Source: Acholeplasmatales bacterium
Lineage (GTDB): Bacteria > Bacillota_I > Bacilli_A > Acholeplasmatales > Anaeroplasmataceae
DNA: 15,685 nucleotides
Assembly: GCA_900770055.1 (NCBI GenBank)
Contig: CAAGJD010000089.1
Span: forward strand, 1-15,685
Direction of reading: 5' to 3'
The number at the start of each line of letters is the position of its first letter. Within the stretch, counting starts at the first letter, position 1. A program made the translations under genes and the position numbers. Positions 13,747 to 15,685 of the stretch are shown piece by piece. The notes under the pieces are model-generated. The model had not been told where the DNA came from. It did no database searches and was given only the letters and a program-made list of their open reading frames with translations.

Positions 13747-14616
13747 TTAAAACCTTATCTTCTTATTGATAGCAAAGAAGATTAAAGGATTAATTAAAGC
13801 AATAATAGAAACTGCTATTTCCAGGCTAAAATTAATTGTTATGAATTGTTTTTGTGCAGTATACGGATTCATTAATAATCCGTTACAAGCTATACTTAAT
13901 ATTGCTAAGAAAATAAATAAAGGTAACCCATATCCTTTTTGACCAATAGTGAGATTGAAAAAATGATTTCCAATAACTAAAACTAAAGCTAGTAGCAAAT
14001 AGATATAATAAGTATTGAATAGTATTTCTCCTGGAGTATGAATAATGTATTCGGAAGTAACTTGATCCATTAATATTAATGCTTTAATTTCATTTCCACC
14101 TATGGCATAAAAAGTTAAAAGCGGAACGATAAAAAATGTTATAAACTCTATAACGAATAAGATAGTAGCTTGAATACTTTTTGAAATAAAGAATGAATTA
14201 CGCTTGCTATTAGTTACTTCTAATAAGGCATAACCACATTTATATTGATTTGATATTAAAGATGATTCGATTATAAAAAACGAAATAGTAAACAATATAA
14301 AAGAAATAGGCATAATATATGATAGGTAAGATAAAGGATTATCATACACTGGAAAAAATGGAGCAAATGCAATATTTGAAGGAAAAGTGTTATTAGCATA
14401 ATAAACGTTAAAAACACTTAATCCGTTTTGACTTATATAATTACTAACTATTTCATCTTCTAAAATAATTGAATTTATATAAGGATTATTAGCCCTTGAG
14501 ATGAAGAAGAAAAATACCTGATAAAATGTAAAAAGAAAAATTGAAATAATCATTGTTATGATGAAAGATGAGTTTCTAAGCATCTCCAAAAGTTTAACTT
14601 TGATATTATTTATCAT
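13747..14616 (-). CDS. ABC-2-like transporter permease, six predicted helices
   Basis: This is the predicted membrane partner of the ATPase encoded directly upstream; the cargo is unknown. The 289-residue protein has hydrophobic segments at about 17-39, 98-120, 146-170, 200-222, 231-247 and 263-284, with a polar loop of about 55 residues (40-97) after the first helix. This is the layout of ABC-2 type permeases, in which a loop of this kind is external. The motif-poor sequence gives no subfamily. The start chosen is ATG 14614-14616 (MINNIKVK), with AAAAGGAGG 9 nt upstream; the frame is open for 14 more codons, but those lie inside the ATPase gene. The chosen start overlaps the ATPase stop by 11 nt, a strong sign of translational coupling and a stable complex. 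Confidence 0.8.
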   Translation of the reverse strand: MINNIKVKLLEMLRNSSFIITMIISIFLFTFYQVFFFFISRANNPYINSIILEDEIVSNYISQNGLSVFNVYYANNTFPSNIAFAPFFPVYDNPLSYLSYIMPISFILFTISFFIIESSLISNQYKCGYALLEVTNSKRNSFFISKSIQATILFVIEFITFFIVPLLTFYAIGGNEIKALILMDQVTSEYIIHTPGEILFNTYYIYLLLALVLVIGNHFFNLTIGQKGYGLPLFIFLAILSIACNGLLMNPYTAQKQFITINFSLEIAVSIIALINPLIFFAINKKIRF

Positions 14617-15394
14617 AGTTGAAGTCCTCCTTTTGAAACGATTCATAATTATATTCACTAAGTTCTTTCAATAATTCTTTCTTATCTGAACCTTCAATAT
14701 TCACTAAAACTAAGCCATTTCTTAATGATGTTTTGAATCTTGTGTTAGCTATGAATCTATCTCTTTCGTCTGATGAAGAAAATTCAACCTTATAGACTGA
14801 AGATAAAAGTGGTTTATTTATTAACTTTTTATCTTCAATCAAAATAAGCTCATCTGCATAAAGATGAATATTTGAAAAATCGTGAGATGATACTATTATT
14901 ATCTTTTCCATTTTAATCTTATTGATCAATTCTATAAGTTTATTTGTGCTTATAGTATCTAGTCCATTAAATGGTTCATCTAATAAAATAATGCCACAAT
15001 CTTTTGATAATACTAAGGCAATCAAATACTTTCTTCTCATACCTAATGAACATTTATTAATTTTCTTATCAAAATATTCATCTATTTCAAAGAGATTTTT
15101 ATAACCTTCAAATGTTTTCAATTCTTCTTTTGTCAAGAAGGATGAAGCAAATGAGGCACAAGTTTCATTTTCAAAAGGGCTTGCTTTATCTATTAATGAA
15201 GCTACTTTTTTGCCTTCTAAATCTATTTTTCCATCAAAATTGATTATTGATTTTGATATAAGTCTAAACAATGTAGTTTTTCCAGATCCATTCTTTCCTA
15301 CTAAAGCGTAAGCTTTGTTTTGGCTAAGGGAAAGTGAAGTAGATTCAAATACCACATTAGATTTAAAAACCATTTTGTTAATTGATATTTCCAT
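14606..15394 (-). CDS. ABC transporter ATP-binding protein (ABC-2/exporter type)
   Basis: The ATPase of a small, probably exporting, ABC system. The 262-residue protein shows Walker A GKNGSGKT (33-40), the signature helix in the degenerate form CSLGMRRK (115-122) instead of LSGGQ, Walker B GIILLDEPFNGLD (134-146) and the switch histidine in VSSHD (His171). The region where the Q-loop glutamine belongs (about 66-76, SLIDKASPFENE) has no Gln, an unusual loss. A C-terminal extension of about 70 residues follows the last strand. The start chosen is ATG 15392-15394 (MEISINKM), with GGAGAT at good spacing; a GTG 12 codons upstream is possible. It overlaps the upstream gene by 17 nt and the permease gene by 11 nt, so three products are probably made together. 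Its target (drug, peptide or lipid) cannot be read from the sequence. Confidence 0.88.
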   Translation of the reverse strand: MEISINKMVFKSNVVFESTSLSLSQNKAYALVGKNGSGKTTLFRLISKSIINFDGKIDLEGKKVASLIDKASPFENETCASFASSFLTKEELKTFEGYKNLFEIDEYFDKKINKCSLGMRRKYLIALVLSKDCGIILLDEPFNGLDTISTNKLIELINKIKMEKIIIVSSHDFSNIHLYADELILIEDKKLINKPLLSSVYKVEFSSSDERDRFIANTRFKTSLRNGLVLVNIEGSDKKELLKELSEYNYESFQKEDFNYDK

Positions 15395-15663
15395 ATTTAA
15401 TCTCCATAAAAGCTTCGTATTCCTGTTCACCTCTAGTTATTTCAATATAAGAGGAGTTTTCTAATACTTTATTCACACTATCAAATAATCTTAAGGTGAT
15501 TACATTATCATCCACATTTATTATTCCTTCGTTTGAATCTAATAAATCTAATTCTTTATATAATCTTACAAGTGAGTCAAAATCCAATATGAAATCTCTG
15601 AAATTTTGAGGTATTGTTATTGCAAGCTTATTTTCTTCTAATAAATTAATAGGTTGTGAAAAA
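15378..15663 (-). CDS. Unknown protein, C-terminal part only (gene runs off the contig)
   Basis: The frame is open without a stop from 15378 to the point where adapter sequence begins, about 95 codons. The visible product reads FSQPINLLEENKLAITIPQN at its N-terminal end, then LDFDSLVRLYKELDLL and IINVDDNVITLRLFDSVNKVL, and ends GEQEYEAFMEIKYGNIN. It is acidic, soluble-looking and has no membrane segment. A TTG at 15585-15587 could act as a start, but nothing resembling a ribosome binding site precedes it, and the sequence before it looks equally coding, so I treat the gene as truncated. In ABC operons of this kind the first gene is often a GntR-type regulator, but this C-terminus does not look like one. 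It overlaps the ATPase gene by 17 nt and is almost certainly part of the same operon. Confidence 0.65.
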
Positions 15664-15685
15664 AGATCGGAAGAGCGTCGTGTAG
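15664..15685 (+). other. Illumina adapter sequence left at the contig end
   Basis: The last 22 bases begin AGATCGGAAGAGC and continue with the TruSeq read-through adapter (GTCGTGTAG). This is synthetic and not part of the genome. No coding or regulatory claim should use these bases, and the contig should be trimmed at about 15663. Confidence 0.97.

Noticed and set aside
14922..15104. Plus-strand open frame of 60 codons
   Set aside because: Antisense to the conserved Walker B and signature region of the ABC ATPase.
1..15685. Signs of a mobile island (insertion sequence, integrase, tRNA attachment site)
   Set aside because: No transposase, integrase, tRNA or long flanking direct repeats were seen; composition looks even by eye.

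Overview
The window is an AT-rich, densely packed stretch from a low-GC Gram-positive bacterium using the standard genetic code. It carries an unmistakable Spo0A, a lipoprotein-type sugar-binding protein of a carbohydrate ABC importer, and strong AGGAGG-type ribosome binding sites. This fits an uncultivated, probably gut-associated, spore-forming member of the Bacilli/Erysipelotrichia side of the Firmicutes. The lineage is an inference from gene content, not a phylogeny. The last 22 bases (15664-15685) are Illumina adapter, so the genuine contig stops at about 15663. Both ends cut through genes.

Region 1 (1-7020, minus strand) is one long operon. In transcription order it encodes a six-helix membrane protein, an LplB-type permease, an LplC/YtcP-type permease, a very large sugar-binding lipoprotein, two four-helix membrane proteins with large predicted outside domains, and the start of an MsmX/UgpC-type ATPase. 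A good sigma-A promoter (7108-7136) drives it, with a CcpA/LacI-like site just downstream. Hairpins sit in two of the intercistronic gaps. The three extra membrane proteins are not part of a textbook sugar importer and are the best candidate here for something undescribed.

Region 2 (7254-8268, plus strand) is a divergent gene for a pectinesterase without a signal peptide, so predicted cytoplasmic. A near-perfect 27-bp palindrome overlaps its -10 box. Together with region 1 this suggests import of methyl-esterified oligogalacturonides followed by de-esterification inside the cell.

Region 3 (8289-9260, plus strand) is spo0A, preceded by two inverted, consensus-matching 0A boxes and a sigma-A promoter, which indicates autoregulation. 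It is convergent with glmS.

Region 4 (9267-13559, minus strand) holds a membrane-anchored protein with four DUF1508/YegP-like repeats, a SAM-dependent methyltransferase of the Methyltransf_32 type, and a short GlmS. Hairpin terminators separate the first gene from the second and the second from glmS.

Region 5 (13598-15663, minus strand) is an overlapping, translationally coupled set: an unrecognised truncated gene, an ABC ATPase and its six-helix ABC-2-like permease, ending in a hairpin terminator. No tRNA, rRNA, CRISPR array, phage gene or insertion sequence was seen.
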